DNA from: Clostridiales bacterium UBA1740
GTDB lineage: Bacteria; Bacillota; Clostridia; Oscillospirales; CAG-272
Direction of reading: 5' to 3'
DNA: 19,827 nt
NCBI GenBank assembly: GCA_002315715.1
Contig: DCHY01000005.1
Span: 1 to 19,827 of the forward strand
In this document: positions 7,691-14,843 of the stretch, piece by piece
How the letters are laid out: each line of letters begins with the position of its first letter
How positions within the stretch are numbered: position 1 is the first letter of the stretch
Notes under the pieces: generated by a model
What the model saw: only the letters and a program-made list of their open reading frames with translations
The model's database searches: none
Told to the model about the DNA's origin: nothing
Made by a program: the position numbers and the translations under genes

Positions 7691-8633
7691 CGGGAATGTT
7701 GAGGAAAGTCAGATGAGGCGTTGTGACTTGACAGTCTGACTTTTCCACCGTCAAGGTCATTCCGTGTGTGAGCATCTCCCATTTTTCGGCGGAACCGCCG
7801 AACGAGATGTCGGTGAGATTGTCGCATCCCGCGAACAGTTCGAGGTCTTCGATCTCGGAGAGTCCTTTCGGGATGGCAATGCGCTCGAGAGACGAGCAAT
7901 CGGCAAAGGCGTCAAACCCGATTTCTTTGAGCGTCACGGGGAGAATCAAAGACGTGAGGGATGTACATCCCTTAAAGACACTTTTACCTATTTTGTAAAG
8001 TTTAATTGGCAAATCAACCGTTTTCAGTGAGCGGCAACCTTCAAAGAGCGATTCTTCAAGCAACATCATGCTGTTTGAAAGTTTAATGGCTTCGAGGGAA
8101 AAACAGTTGGCAAACGCGTTGAATTCGATAAGGACGCAGGAGTCGGGGACGGTGACGTCGCGGAGGTTAAAACAGTACGCAAACGAACCGGAGCCGATGA
8201 CTTCGACCGATTCGGACAGGTGAATGCGCGACAGTGACGCGCACCCTTCAAAACAACCCTCGCCGATGCGTTTGACGGTATCGGGCAGGGTGATGCTGCA
8301 AAGGGCGGGACATCCGAAAAACGCCTCGTCGAGAATGGCGCTGACACCGCTTTGCATATCGACGGTTTTGAGGTTTTGACAACCCGAAAAGGCGCAGGCG
8401 GAGATGAGACGGAGGGATTTCGGCAGATGAATTTTCTCGAGATGCTGAAAATCCCGAAAGGCGTTTTCGCCGATTTCGACGATGCCTTCTTCAATCGTAA
8501 TCTCTTTGTTTTCTATCGTGTCTTCGAAGAAACCTTCGTAAATGACCGTCTTTTTTTCTTCGGCTTTTTCTCCCGGTTCTTTCGACGGTGCCGCCACGTC
8601 GTTTGGCAGCGGTTCGGAAAATTTGAAATCCAT
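7659..8633 (-). CDS. BspA-type leucine-rich-repeat protein
   Basis: The 324-residue protein contains about ten consecutive ~23-residue LRR_5 (BspA/TpLRR) repeats from roughly residue 45 to 280, each with an I-G-x-x-A-F-x-x-C-x-x-L core (for example IGENAF, ISACAF, IGEGCF, IGFDAF). These form a solenoid used for protein binding. The first ~35 residues are acidic and charged, with no signal peptide, LPXTG anchor or membrane segment, so unlike most BspA proteins this one seems cytoplasmic. It starts 17 bases after valS and its last 32 bases overlap the HAD gene, indicating co-transcription with both. The ATG at 8633 has only a weak AGGG ribosome site. Partner and function are unknown. Confidence 0.85.
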   Translation of the reverse strand: MDFKFSEPLPNDVAAPSKEPGEKAEEKKTVIYEGFFEDTIENKEITIEEGIVEIGENAFRDFQHLEKIHLPKSLRLISACAFSGCQNLKTVDMQSGVSAILDEAFFGCPALCSITLPDTVKRIGEGCFEGCASLSRIHLSESVEVIGSGSFAYCFNLRDVTVPDSCVLIEFNAFANCFSLEAIKLSNSMMLLEESLFEGCRSLKTVDLPIKLYKIGKSVFKGCTSLTSLILPVTLKEIGFDAFADCSSLERIAIPKGLSEIEDLELFAGCDNLTDISFGGSAEKWEMLTHGMTLTVEKSDCQVTTPHLTFLNIPDEIQMPHLGS

Positions 8634-8650
8634 ATTCTTACCCTGAAAGA

Positions 8651-11284
8651 TTATTTCAGTTTTGCGATGGCGGCAACGAGCGCCGCTTTCGTTTCGTTGT
8701 ATTTGACGAGTTTTTGACGTTCCGCTTCGACGACGGGCGCCGGTGCCTTGGCAAGGAACCCGGGATTGTCGAGTTTGACGGACAAACGGCCGATTTCGAT
8801 TTCGGTCTTTTCGAGTTCCGCCGACAGACGCGCACGCTCTTTGTCAAAGTCGACGACGTCGCGCATGGGAATAAAGAAGTTGCCGGCGTCGGTGGCGATG
8901 CTGATGGCGTCGTCCGCATCGTAAGAATCCGTCAAAACAACTTCGGAAGCGGAGGCGAGTTTTTCGAGAATCTTGGCGGTCGCCTTAAAGGTTTCTTCGT
9001 ACTTCGTCACGACGAAGAGTTTGGCTTTCTTGGAGGGGGCAACGTTCATCTCGGCACGGCGGGCACGGATGGCGGTGATACATCCGATGATACGCTCGAC
9101 ATCTTCTTCCTCGGCGGTGAAGACGAGTTTTTCGTCGTAGGTCGGGTACTTCGAAATCATAATGGACTCGTCATCGTGAGGCAAAGCACCGTAGATTTCT
9201 TCGGTGATGAAAGGCATAAAGGGATGAAGCAGTTTCAAAATGCCGGTCAGCACGTAGCAAAGAACCGAGCGGGCAACCTTCGCCCCTTCGCTCTCGGCAT
9301 CGAAAATACGGCTCTTCGCCATTTCGATGTACCAGTCGCAGAAGGAATCCCAGGTGAAACTGTAAATCTCGCCGAGTGCGACACCGAGTTCGTAGTGTTC
9401 CATGTTTTCGGTGACGGTCTTCACGAGTTGGTTAAAGCGGGAGAGAATCCACTTGTCTTCGATTGCAAGTTTTTCAAGTGCGGGCAGTTCCGCTTTGTCG
9501 TCGTCCGTGAGATTCATCAAGACGAAACGCGAAGCGTTCCAAAGCTTGTTCGCAAAGTTTCTCGCCGATTCGATCTTTTCATCCGAGAAACGCATATCGT
9601 TGCCGGGGGCGTTGCCGGTGGCAAGTGCAAAACGCAAAGCGTCGGCGCCGTATTCGTCGATGACCTTCAAAGGATCGATGCCGTTGCCGAGCGATTTCGA
9701 CATCTTACGTCCCTGCGCGTCACGCACAAGGCCGTGGATAAAGACGGTCGAGAAGGGCTTTTTGCCGGTGTGCTCGAGGGAGGAGAAAATCATTCTCGCA
9801 ACCCAGAAGAAAATAATATCGTAGCCCGTAACGAGGGTGGACGTCGGGAAATAACGGGAAAGGTCGGCGGTCTTTTCAGGCCAACCCATGGTCGAGAACG
9901 GCCAAAGGGCAGAGGAGAACCAGGTATCAAGTACGTCGCTTTCCTGTCTGACGGGTTTGCCGCAATCGGGGCAGAGTTCGATATCCGTCTTGGAAACCGT
10001 CATCTTTCCGCAGGCGTCGCAGTAGAAGGCGGGAATTCTGTGTCCCCACCAAAGCTGACGGGAAATGCACCAGTCGTGGCAGTTTTCCATCCAGTTGATA
10101 TAGGTCTTGGCAAAGCGTTCCGGTTCAAAGCGAATCTCGCCGGAGGTCACGGCTTCAAGTGCCGGTTTGGCGAGGGGTTCCATCTTGACGAACCACTGGT
10201 CGGAGGTCAAGGGCTCGACCGTCGTTTTGCAACGGTAGCAGGTGCCGACGTTGTGGCTGTATTTTTCGACTTTGGCAAGGTATCCTTGCGCTTCCAGGTC
10301 GGCAACCATGGCTTTTCTCGCCGCGTAGCGGTCCATACCGGCGTATTTTCCGCCGTATTCGGCGTTGATGGTGGCGTCGTCGTTGAGCATCTTGATAACC
10401 GGCAGGTTGTGACGTTTGCCGACTTCAAAGTCGTTCGGGTCGTGTGCCGGGGTGATCTTCACGCAGCCGGTTCCGAAATCGGACTCAACGTATTCGTCGG
10501 CGATGACGGGAATCTCGCGGCCGACGAGCGGCAAAATCAAAGTCTTGCCGACGAGGTCACGGTAGCGCTCATCGTTCGGGTTCACGGCGACGGCGGTATC
10601 TCCGAGCAAGGTCTCGGGACGGGTGGTGGCGATGGTCACGTAGGTGCCTTCCATCCCCTTGACGGGATAGCGGATGTGCCAAAAAGCACCTTCCTGCTCG
10701 GCGTATTCGACTTCGGCATCCGAGAGGGCAGTGCGGCAGTTCGGGCACCAGTTGATGATGCGGTAACCGCGGTAGATAAGGCCTTTTTCGTACAGATTGA
10801 CGAACACTTCGCGCACGGCACGGGAACAGCCCTCGTCCATGGTAAAGCGCTCGTGGTCCCAGTCACAGGAGGAGCCGAGCTTTTTGAGCTGGCTGATGAT
10901 ACGGGAACCGTACTGATTTTTCCAATCCCAAACGCGTTCGAGAAATTTCTCACGACCGAGGTCGTAACGGGTAAGACCTTCGTTGACGCGGAGTTGCTCT
11001 TCCACCTTAATCTGCGTCGCAATACCGGCGTGGTCGGTACCCGGCACCCAAAGGGTAGAGAAGCCCTGCATTCTCTTGGTACGGACGAGAATATCCTGGA
11101 GCGTTTCGTCAAGGGCGTGTCCCATGTGCAACTGTCCCGTTACGTTGGGAGGCGGAATGACGATGGAAAACGCCGGTTTCTTTTTGTCGGGGTCGGGCGC
11201 AAAGTACTTTTTGTCGCACCAATCCTTGTAAATCCTGTCTTCAAAGTCGGCAGGGTTGTAATTCTTCGGTAATTCTTTTTTCAT
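8651..11284 (-). CDS. valS: Valine--tRNA ligase
   Basis: This 877-residue class I synthetase has normal ValRS length. Visible are the HIGH motif as HMGH (residues 53-56, after PPPNVTGQL), the CP1 editing domain with TTRPETLLGDTAV (about 220-232) and HDPNDF (281-286), paired cysteines C422/C425 and C438/C441 probably binding zinc, KMSKS (527-531), the anticodon-binding helical domain and a C-terminal coiled-coil arm (about 815-877). It charges tRNA-Val and edits threonyl-tRNA in the cytoplasm. The ATG at 11284 follows AGGAG with 6 bases spacing. The gene is preceded by a T-box leader with a GUC specifier, so it should be induced when uncharged tRNA-Val accumulates. It heads a unit that also contains the LRR, HAD and lyase genes. 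Confidence 0.98.
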   Translation of the reverse strand: MKKELPKNYNPADFEDRIYKDWCDKKYFAPDPDKKKPAFSIVIPPPNVTGQLHMGHALDETLQDILVRTKRMQGFSTLWVPGTDHAGIATQIKVEEQLRVNEGLTRYDLGREKFLERVWDWKNQYGSRIISQLKKLGSSCDWDHERFTMDEGCSRAVREVFVNLYEKGLIYRGYRIINWCPNCRTALSDAEVEYAEQEGAFWHIRYPVKGMEGTYVTIATTRPETLLGDTAVAVNPNDERYRDLVGKTLILPLVGREIPVIADEYVESDFGTGCVKITPAHDPNDFEVGKRHNLPVIKMLNDDATINAEYGGKYAGMDRYAARKAMVADLEAQGYLAKVEKYSHNVGTCYRCKTTVEPLTSDQWFVKMEPLAKPALEAVTSGEIRFEPERFAKTYINWMENCHDWCISRQLWWGHRIPAFYCDACGKMTVSKTDIELCPDCGKPVRQESDVLDTWFSSALWPFSTMGWPEKTADLSRYFPTSTLVTGYDIIFFWVARMIFSSLEHTGKKPFSTVFIHGLVRDAQGRKMSKSLGNGIDPLKVIDEYGADALRFALATGNAPGNDMRFSDEKIESARNFANKLWNASRFVLMNLTDDDKAELPALEKLAIEDKWILSRFNQLVKTVTENMEHYELGVALGEIYSFTWDSFCDWYIEMAKSRIFDAESEGAKVARSVLCYVLTGILKLLHPFMPFITEEIYGALPHDDESIMISKYPTYDEKLVFTAEEEDVERIIGCITAIRARRAEMNVAPSKKAKLFVVTKYEETFKATAKILEKLASASEVVLTDSYDADDAISIATDAGNFFIPMRDVVDFDKERARLSAELEKTEIEIGRLSVKLDNPGFLAKAPAPVVEAERQKLVKYNETKAALVAAIAKLK

Positions 11285-11321
11285 AGTGAACTCCTATATG
11301 TGTCTTTTTTCTCAGCAAATC

Positions 11322-11357
11322 AAAAGCCCCGAAACACGAAAAAACGTGTTTCGGGGC
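11322..11357 (-). terminator. Leader attenuator terminator of the valS T-box
   Basis: A perfect 13-bp stem (GCCCCGAAACACG, 11326-11338, paired with 11345-11357) closes a six-base loop. On the minus strand TTTT (11325-11322) follows. It lies between the T-box sequence and the valS ribosome binding site and is the regulated terminator of the riboswitch. Confidence 0.93.
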
Positions 11358-11539
11358 GCAGGGGCGCGGTACCACCCGAATTTTTTTACTTCATTCTTCC
11401 TTTACGCGGAAAACGTCGGATTCTACGGCAAAGCTTTCTTTCCGAATACGAAACGGCGACTTCGGGAGGACTGCCAAACAGACTCGCACCGACCGTCTGC
11501 TCTCTTTTTGGCGTTTTCTCTCTACTACTCCGTCAAGAC
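11322..11539 (-). ncRNA. T-box riboswitch leader, valine specifier GUC
   Basis: The conserved T-box GGGTGGTACCGCG is at 11377-11365 (minus strand), with UGGU at 11374-11371 for pairing to the tRNA acceptor end. Stem I is visible upstream: an AGTA segment near 11529, helices GCCAAA/TTTGGC (11512-11507 with 11478-11473) and CAGAC/GTCTG (11499-11495 with 11483-11479), and an apical GGTGCGA loop motif (11490-11484). After the helix, CCCGAA leads into GTC (11460-11458) in the specifier position, a valine codon, matching the downstream valS. In known T-boxes uncharged tRNA stabilises the antiterminator, and charged tRNA allows the terminator at 11326-11357 to form. The 5' end near 11539 is inferred from the promoter. 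Confidence 0.95.
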
Positions 11540-11545
11540 ACCTGT

Positions 11546-11574
11546 ATTGTACCACAGAGAAAAGCCTTTGTCAA
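11546..11574 (-). promoter_or_regulatory. Sigma-A promoter of the valS T-box unit
   Basis: Minus strand: -35 TTGACA (11574-11569), exactly 17 bases, then -10 TACAAT (11551-11546). Transcription should start near 11539, just before Stem I of the T-box leader. Confidence 0.9.
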
Positions 11575-11620
11575 GGCGCAAACGAAAAATCCTTCCTTAT
11601 TATTGACGCGCGCGTCCGTC

Positions 11621-11649
11621 TTGACTTTCCCGTCGCTATGTGGTAAAAT
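11621..11649 (+). promoter_or_regulatory. Sigma-A promoter of the rsmF-ppiC-ylmH operon
   Basis: Plus strand: -35 TTGACT (11621-11626), 17-base spacer, -10 TAAAAT (11644-11649). The start of transcription would be near 11656, about 19 bases before the ATG of the methyltransferase gene. It is back-to-back with the valS promoter; their -35 boxes are about 46 bases apart. Confidence 0.88.
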
Positions 11650-11674
11650 AGGCGAAAACGAAAGGGGTGAGAGT

Positions 11675-13045
11675 ATGCTTCCCGAGGCATTTTCAGCGCG
11701 GATGAAACGTCTGCTCGGCGACGGTTTTGACGCTTTTTTACACGCCATGACCGAAGAGGATGCCGAGCGTGCTTTTCGCTTGAACCCCTTAAAAGTGAAA
11801 AATAAAGAGGACGCTCTCTTGGCGCTTTCCGCCTTTTCTCCCGAAAAACTCTCCTATGAAACGGACGGGTATCTCTATCACGGCGAAAAAATCGGAAACA
11901 CCCCCCTTCACCATGCCGGCGGCATATACGTACAGGATCCCGGCGCCATGGCGGCGGTGCCCGCCGTGAGCGTTCAAAAAGACGATAAAGTCATTGATTT
12001 TTGCGCCTCCCCCGGCGGAAAATCCACTCAAATAGCCGCCCGTCTCGACGGGAGCGGCGTTATCGTTTCCAACGAATACGTCACTTCGCGCGGCGCGGCA
12101 CTGGTCAGCAACTTTGAGCGCCTCGGTATCAAAAACGGTATCGTCACCTCGCTCGACACCGCCACGCTGTCCGATTTTTATCCCGAGACGTTTGACCTCG
12201 CCGTCGTGGACGCCCCCTGCTCCGGGGAGGGCATGTTCCGCAAGAACGACCTCGCCGTTACCGAGTGGAACGAGGGAAACGTCAAAATGTGCGCCGAGCG
12301 TCAAAAGACGATTCTCGACAATGCGGCGAAAACGGTTGCCCCCGGCGGAAAACTCTTATATTCGACTTGTACGTTCTCTTTGGAAGAAGACGAAATGACG
12401 GTGGATGCCTTCTTACAACGTCATCCCGATTTCACCTTGATTTCCCCCAACGAAGAAGTGATAGGCGTAAGCGCCCCCGGCGTTTCGTTTCCCGGCATGA
12501 CGATGGAGCACCCGGAATATTGCCGTCGCTTTTATCCTCACGTATCCAAGGGAGAAGGGCAGTTCTTCGCCGTCTTCCTCCGCGATGATTTTGGGAAAAA
12601 ACAAAGAAAAATCAGCAAAAACAGCCAAAAAACGCCGAATGCGTTGCAAAAGAAAATCATCGACGCCTTCTTCGTCGATGCGCTCGGCTTTGTCCCGGAC
12701 GGCAAAATCGTCATGAATAACGACCGCGTCATTCTGCTGCCTTTTGATTTTCCGATTCCCGAGCGAGGGGTTCTGGATATGGGCGTCACCGTCGGTGATT
12801 TGCACGGAAGCGCGCTTGTCCCTCATCACCGTTTCTATTCGGCATACGGCAACGACTTCTTGCGAAAACTTTCGCTTTCCGATAACGACGTGCGGCTTTC
12901 TTCCTATTTGCACGGGGAGGAAATCGACTGCGATTTGCCTTCCGGCTTTGCTTCGGTTTTGTATCGCGGTATCCCACTCGGCGGCGGAAAAGTCACCGGC
13001 GGAAAACTCAAAAACCATTACCCAAAGGGTCTTCGCAGACCGTAA
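11675..13045 (+). CDS. rsmF: RsmF-like rRNA m5C methyltransferase (NOL1/NOP2/Sun)
   Basis: The 456-residue protein has the NOL1/NOP2/Sun methyltransferase core: SAM-binding DFCASPGGK (108-116), DAPCSGEGMF with C182 and STCTFSLEEDE with C232. The two cysteines are the general release residue and catalytic nucleophile of RNA cytosine-C5 methyltransferases. The C-terminal ~170 residues, after a basic linker (KKQRKISKNSQK), fit the RsmF-type accessory/PUA-like region. It should methylate 16S rRNA; which cytosine is not deducible. The frame stays open upstream to 11300, but the start is placed at ATG 11675 because the promoter ends at 11649, the sequence AAAGGGGTGAGAGT precedes it, and the upstream part overlaps the antisense T-box leader. 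It is first in a three-gene unit, 27 bases before the parvulin gene. Confidence 0.88.
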   Translation: MLPEAFSARMKRLLGDGFDAFLHAMTEEDAERAFRLNPLKVKNKEDALLALSAFSPEKLSYETDGYLYHGEKIGNTPLHHAGGIYVQDPGAMAAVPAVSVQKDDKVIDFCASPGGKSTQIAARLDGSGVIVSNEYVTSRGAALVSNFERLGIKNGIVTSLDTATLSDFYPETFDLAVVDAPCSGEGMFRKNDLAVTEWNEGNVKMCAERQKTILDNAAKTVAPGGKLLYSTCTFSLEEDEMTVDAFLQRHPDFTLISPNEEVIGVSAPGVSFPGMTMEHPEYCRRFYPHVSKGEGQFFAVFLRDDFGKKQRKISKNSQKTPNALQKKIIDAFFVDALGFVPDGKIVMNNDRVILLPFDFPIPERGVLDMGVTVGDLHGSALVPHHRFYSAYGNDFLRKLSLSDNDVRLSSYLHGEEIDCDLPSGFASVLYRGIPLGGGKVTGGKLKNHYPKGLRRP

Positions 13046-13072
13046 ATTCGTACATCACATAAGGAGATATAT

Positions 13073-13822
13073 ATGGATAACAAAGTATTGGCAACCGTCG
13101 GCGGTTGCCCCATCACCGAAGCCGACGTCACGGCTTTCATCAACACTCTCGGACAGCGCGGTGCCGGCTACAATAACCCGAAGGGACGTGCCGTTATCTT
13201 GACACAGCTTGTCAGCTCCCGTCTGTTTTTATTGGACGCCAAGCGCAATCTTCTCGAGGCAGAACCGGCATTCCGTGATATGCTCGTCCGTGCCAAGGAC
13301 GAACTTCTCACCAACTACGCCGTGGAAAAATTGCTTTCGGGATTGCAAGTAACGGACGAGGAAGCCAAGAAATTTTACGACGAAAACGCCGATAAATTCG
13401 GCGGCGGCGAAACCGTCAACGCTTCGCACATTTTGGTGGATTCCGAAGCCAAAGCCAACGAAATCTACGAGGAAATCGCCTCGGGCAAAAAGACCTTTGA
13501 AGAGGCGGCAAAAGCCTTTTCTTCCTGCCCTTCCAAAGAGCAGGGCGGCAATCTCGGCGATTTCGGTCACGGACAGATGGTGCCGGAATTTGACACTGCC
13601 GTTTTCTCGATGAACGTCGGTGAAATCACGAAAACTCCCGTCAAAACCCAGTTTGGATACCATTTAATCAAACTTAACGACAAGCGCGACGGGGCTCCCA
13701 TCGCTTTTGACGAGATCAAAGACCAAGTAAAAGAGCAGCTTCTCGGTGAAAAACAGCAAAAGGCATACGAGAGCCGCGTCAATCAGTTAAAGATCCTTTA
13801 CCCCGTCGATATCCTCGGCTGA
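13073..13822 (+). CDS. PpiC-type parvulin peptidyl-prolyl isomerase
   Basis: The 249-residue protein has a helical N-terminal region (1-110) and one PpiC rotamase domain (about 113-202) with NASHILVDS, GGNLGDFGHGQMVPEFD and FGYHLIKL. It should catalyse cis-trans isomerisation of X-Pro bonds and act as a folding helper. Unlike PrsA or SurA it has no signal peptide or lipobox (the N-terminus is MDNKVLATVGG), so it is probably cytoplasmic. The ATG at 13073 follows AAGGAG with 7 bases spacing. The stop TGA overlaps the ATG of the next gene by one base (TGATG), indicating translational coupling to the YlmH protein. Clients are unknown; the operon suggests a link with ribosome or nascent-chain processes. 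Confidence 0.92.
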   Translation: MDNKVLATVGGCPITEADVTAFINTLGQRGAGYNNPKGRAVILTQLVSSRLFLLDAKRNLLEAEPAFRDMLVRAKDELLTNYAVEKLLSGLQVTDEEAKKFYDENADKFGGGETVNASHILVDSEAKANEIYEEIASGKKTFEEAAKAFSSCPSKEQGGNLGDFGHGQMVPEFDTAVFSMNVGEITKTPVKTQFGYHLIKLNDKRDGAPIAFDEIKDQVKEQLLGEKQQKAYESRVNQLKILYPVDILG

Positions 13823-14577
13823 TGGACGATTCTTTGGAGCTTCTCGCTCGGCACTTGATCGACTTAAGCCGGCGTGCCGACGCCAACAACGTTTTCACCT
13901 TTTCCGCCTTTCTCGGGCTTTCCGAACAAAGTGCTTTTTCCCGAATCGAAAGAGAAGTGAAAATTCCCTATACCCTGTTCGGCGGTACCGAGGGGTGCGA
14001 GCGCCTCATGCTCCGATTCGGCGATGCCGAAGGGTGGGGATACGAGGTGCCTTTCCCTATCGTTTGTCTTCACGTCACCCCGAAAGAGCGGAAGTTCGCC
14101 GACGCCCTCACTCACCGCGACTGCCTCGGCGCATTGATGAATCTCGGAATCGAGCGCGAAACGCTCGGGGATATCGTGGTGCGTGGAAATGAAATCTACC
14201 TATTCTGCGAAGAAAAAATCGCCCCTTTCCTTCGGGAGAATCTTCTTCGCATCAAACATACCGACGTTTCGGTCAGTGAGAGTGACACCGTCCCCGAAGG
14301 GGAACTGTACCGCACCGAGACTTTGACGGTCACGGTGGCGTCGGAACGTCTCGACGCCTTGATTGCCAAGGTCTACAATCTCTCGCGCGACGATGCCAAA
14401 ACCTGCGTCGAAAAAGGATTGGTGTTCGTTGACGGCAGGGAAGTGTCTTCCGGCGGATTTTCGGTCAAGGAAAACAGCGTCGTCTCGCTGCGCGGTTACG
14501 GGAGATTCCTCTATCGCGGCGTCAGCGGCACGAGTAAAAAAGGCAAAGACGTCGCCGTAATAGAAAAGTACGTTTGA
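13822..14577 (+). CDS. ylmH: YlmH-family S4 RNA-binding protein
   Basis: The 251-residue protein has the YlmH layout: an N-terminal region with FSAFL, a central HRDCLGALMNLGIERETLGDI segment (about 98-118) diagnostic of the family, and a C-terminal S4 RNA-binding domain (about 173-228; RLDALIAKVYNLSRDDA, GLVFVDGREV). In Bacillus, YlmH has been linked to ribosome quality control, overlapping with the S4 protein RqcP, and its gene often lies in the division cluster near divIVA. Here it instead follows rsmF and a parvulin gene, overlapping the latter by one base. It acts in the cytoplasm on the 50S subunit or tRNA. A strong terminator follows at 14690. Confidence 0.9.
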   Translation: MDDSLELLARHLIDLSRRADANNVFTFSAFLGLSEQSAFSRIEREVKIPYTLFGGTEGCERLMLRFGDAEGWGYEVPFPIVCLHVTPKERKFADALTHRDCLGALMNLGIERETLGDIVVRGNEIYLFCEEKIAPFLRENLLRIKHTDVSVSESDTVPEGELYRTETLTVTVASERLDALIAKVYNLSRDDAKTCVEKGLVFVDGREVSSGGFSVKENSVVSLRGYGRFLYRGVSGTSKKGKDVAVIEKYV

Positions 14578-14646
14578 CCCCGCTTTTCAGCTGTCCAAAC
14601 GCCCGTTTTTTCCCCATGCGCCTTCTTTCTTGCACTCCCTTTTTTC

Positions 14647-14675
14647 GAGAGAAGAAACGGTTGCTTCTTCCTCTC
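14647..14675 (+). other. Unexplained hairpin in intergenic region
   Basis: GAGAGAAGAA (14647-14656) pairs with TTCTTCCTCTC (14665-14675) over 10 bp with one bulged C and an 8-base loop. No T-tract follows on either strand, so it is not a simple terminator. Nothing else recognisable lies between 14578 and 14689. Confidence 0.3.
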
Positions 14676-14689
14676 TTGACGGTCACGTC

Positions 14690-14719
14690 AAAACCGCGGC
14701 AAATACTGCCGCGGTTTTT
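14690..14719 (+). terminator. Intrinsic terminator after the rsmF-ppiC-ylmH operon
   Basis: The stem AAAACCGCGGCA/TGCCGCGGTTTT (14690-14701 with 14707-14718, 12 bp) closes a five-base loop and is followed by T-rich sequence (TTTTTCTTTTTCC in all). It separates ylmH from the aldolase gene. Confidence 0.92.
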
Positions 14720-14747
14720 CTTTTTCCTTTGAAAAAACGAAAACGGC

Positions 14748-14786
14748 AAAGCAAGATTTGCAATCCTTAAAGCAATATTTGCAATT
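14748..14786. promoter_or_regulatory. Tandem palindromic operator-like sites upstream of aldolase promoter
   Basis: Two 18-base direct repeats (14748-14765 and 14769-14786) match at 16 of 18 positions with a 21-base period. Each contains the palindrome GCAA-N3-TTGC (14751-14761 and 14772-14782). The 21-base spacing, two helical turns, puts both on the same DNA face, immediately upstream of the -35 box at 14785. This is the geometry of a dimeric regulator binding cooperatively. The regulator is not identified. Confidence 0.6.
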
Positions 14787-14813
14787 GTTGTATCTTGCGC
14801 ACGCGTGTATAAT
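14785..14813 (+). promoter_or_regulatory. Sigma-A promoter of the KDPG aldolase gene
   Basis: A perfect -10 TATAAT (14808-14813) lies 17 bases after a weak -35 TTGTTG (14785-14790). The weak -35 box directly next to the palindromes suggests activator dependence. Predicted transcription start is near 14820. Confidence 0.8.
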
Positions 14814-14843
14814 GAAAGAAAAAATTGTGTGAGGTATCTTTTT

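Noticed and set aside
8714..11272. 852-codon open frame on the plus strand opposite valS
   Set aside because: It is an antisense shadow of valS, which has all synthetase motifs. The product is low-complexity and Gly/Val/Phe-rich with no recognisable domain.
11300..11674. Upstream extension of the rsmF frame to 11300
   Set aside because: It would cover the antisense T-box leader and both promoters; the ATG at 11675 has a ribosome site and follows a consensus promoter.
14805..14843. Upstream GTG start for the aldolase gene
   Set aside because: The GTG overlaps the -10 box TATAAT, so it lies before the predicted transcription start.
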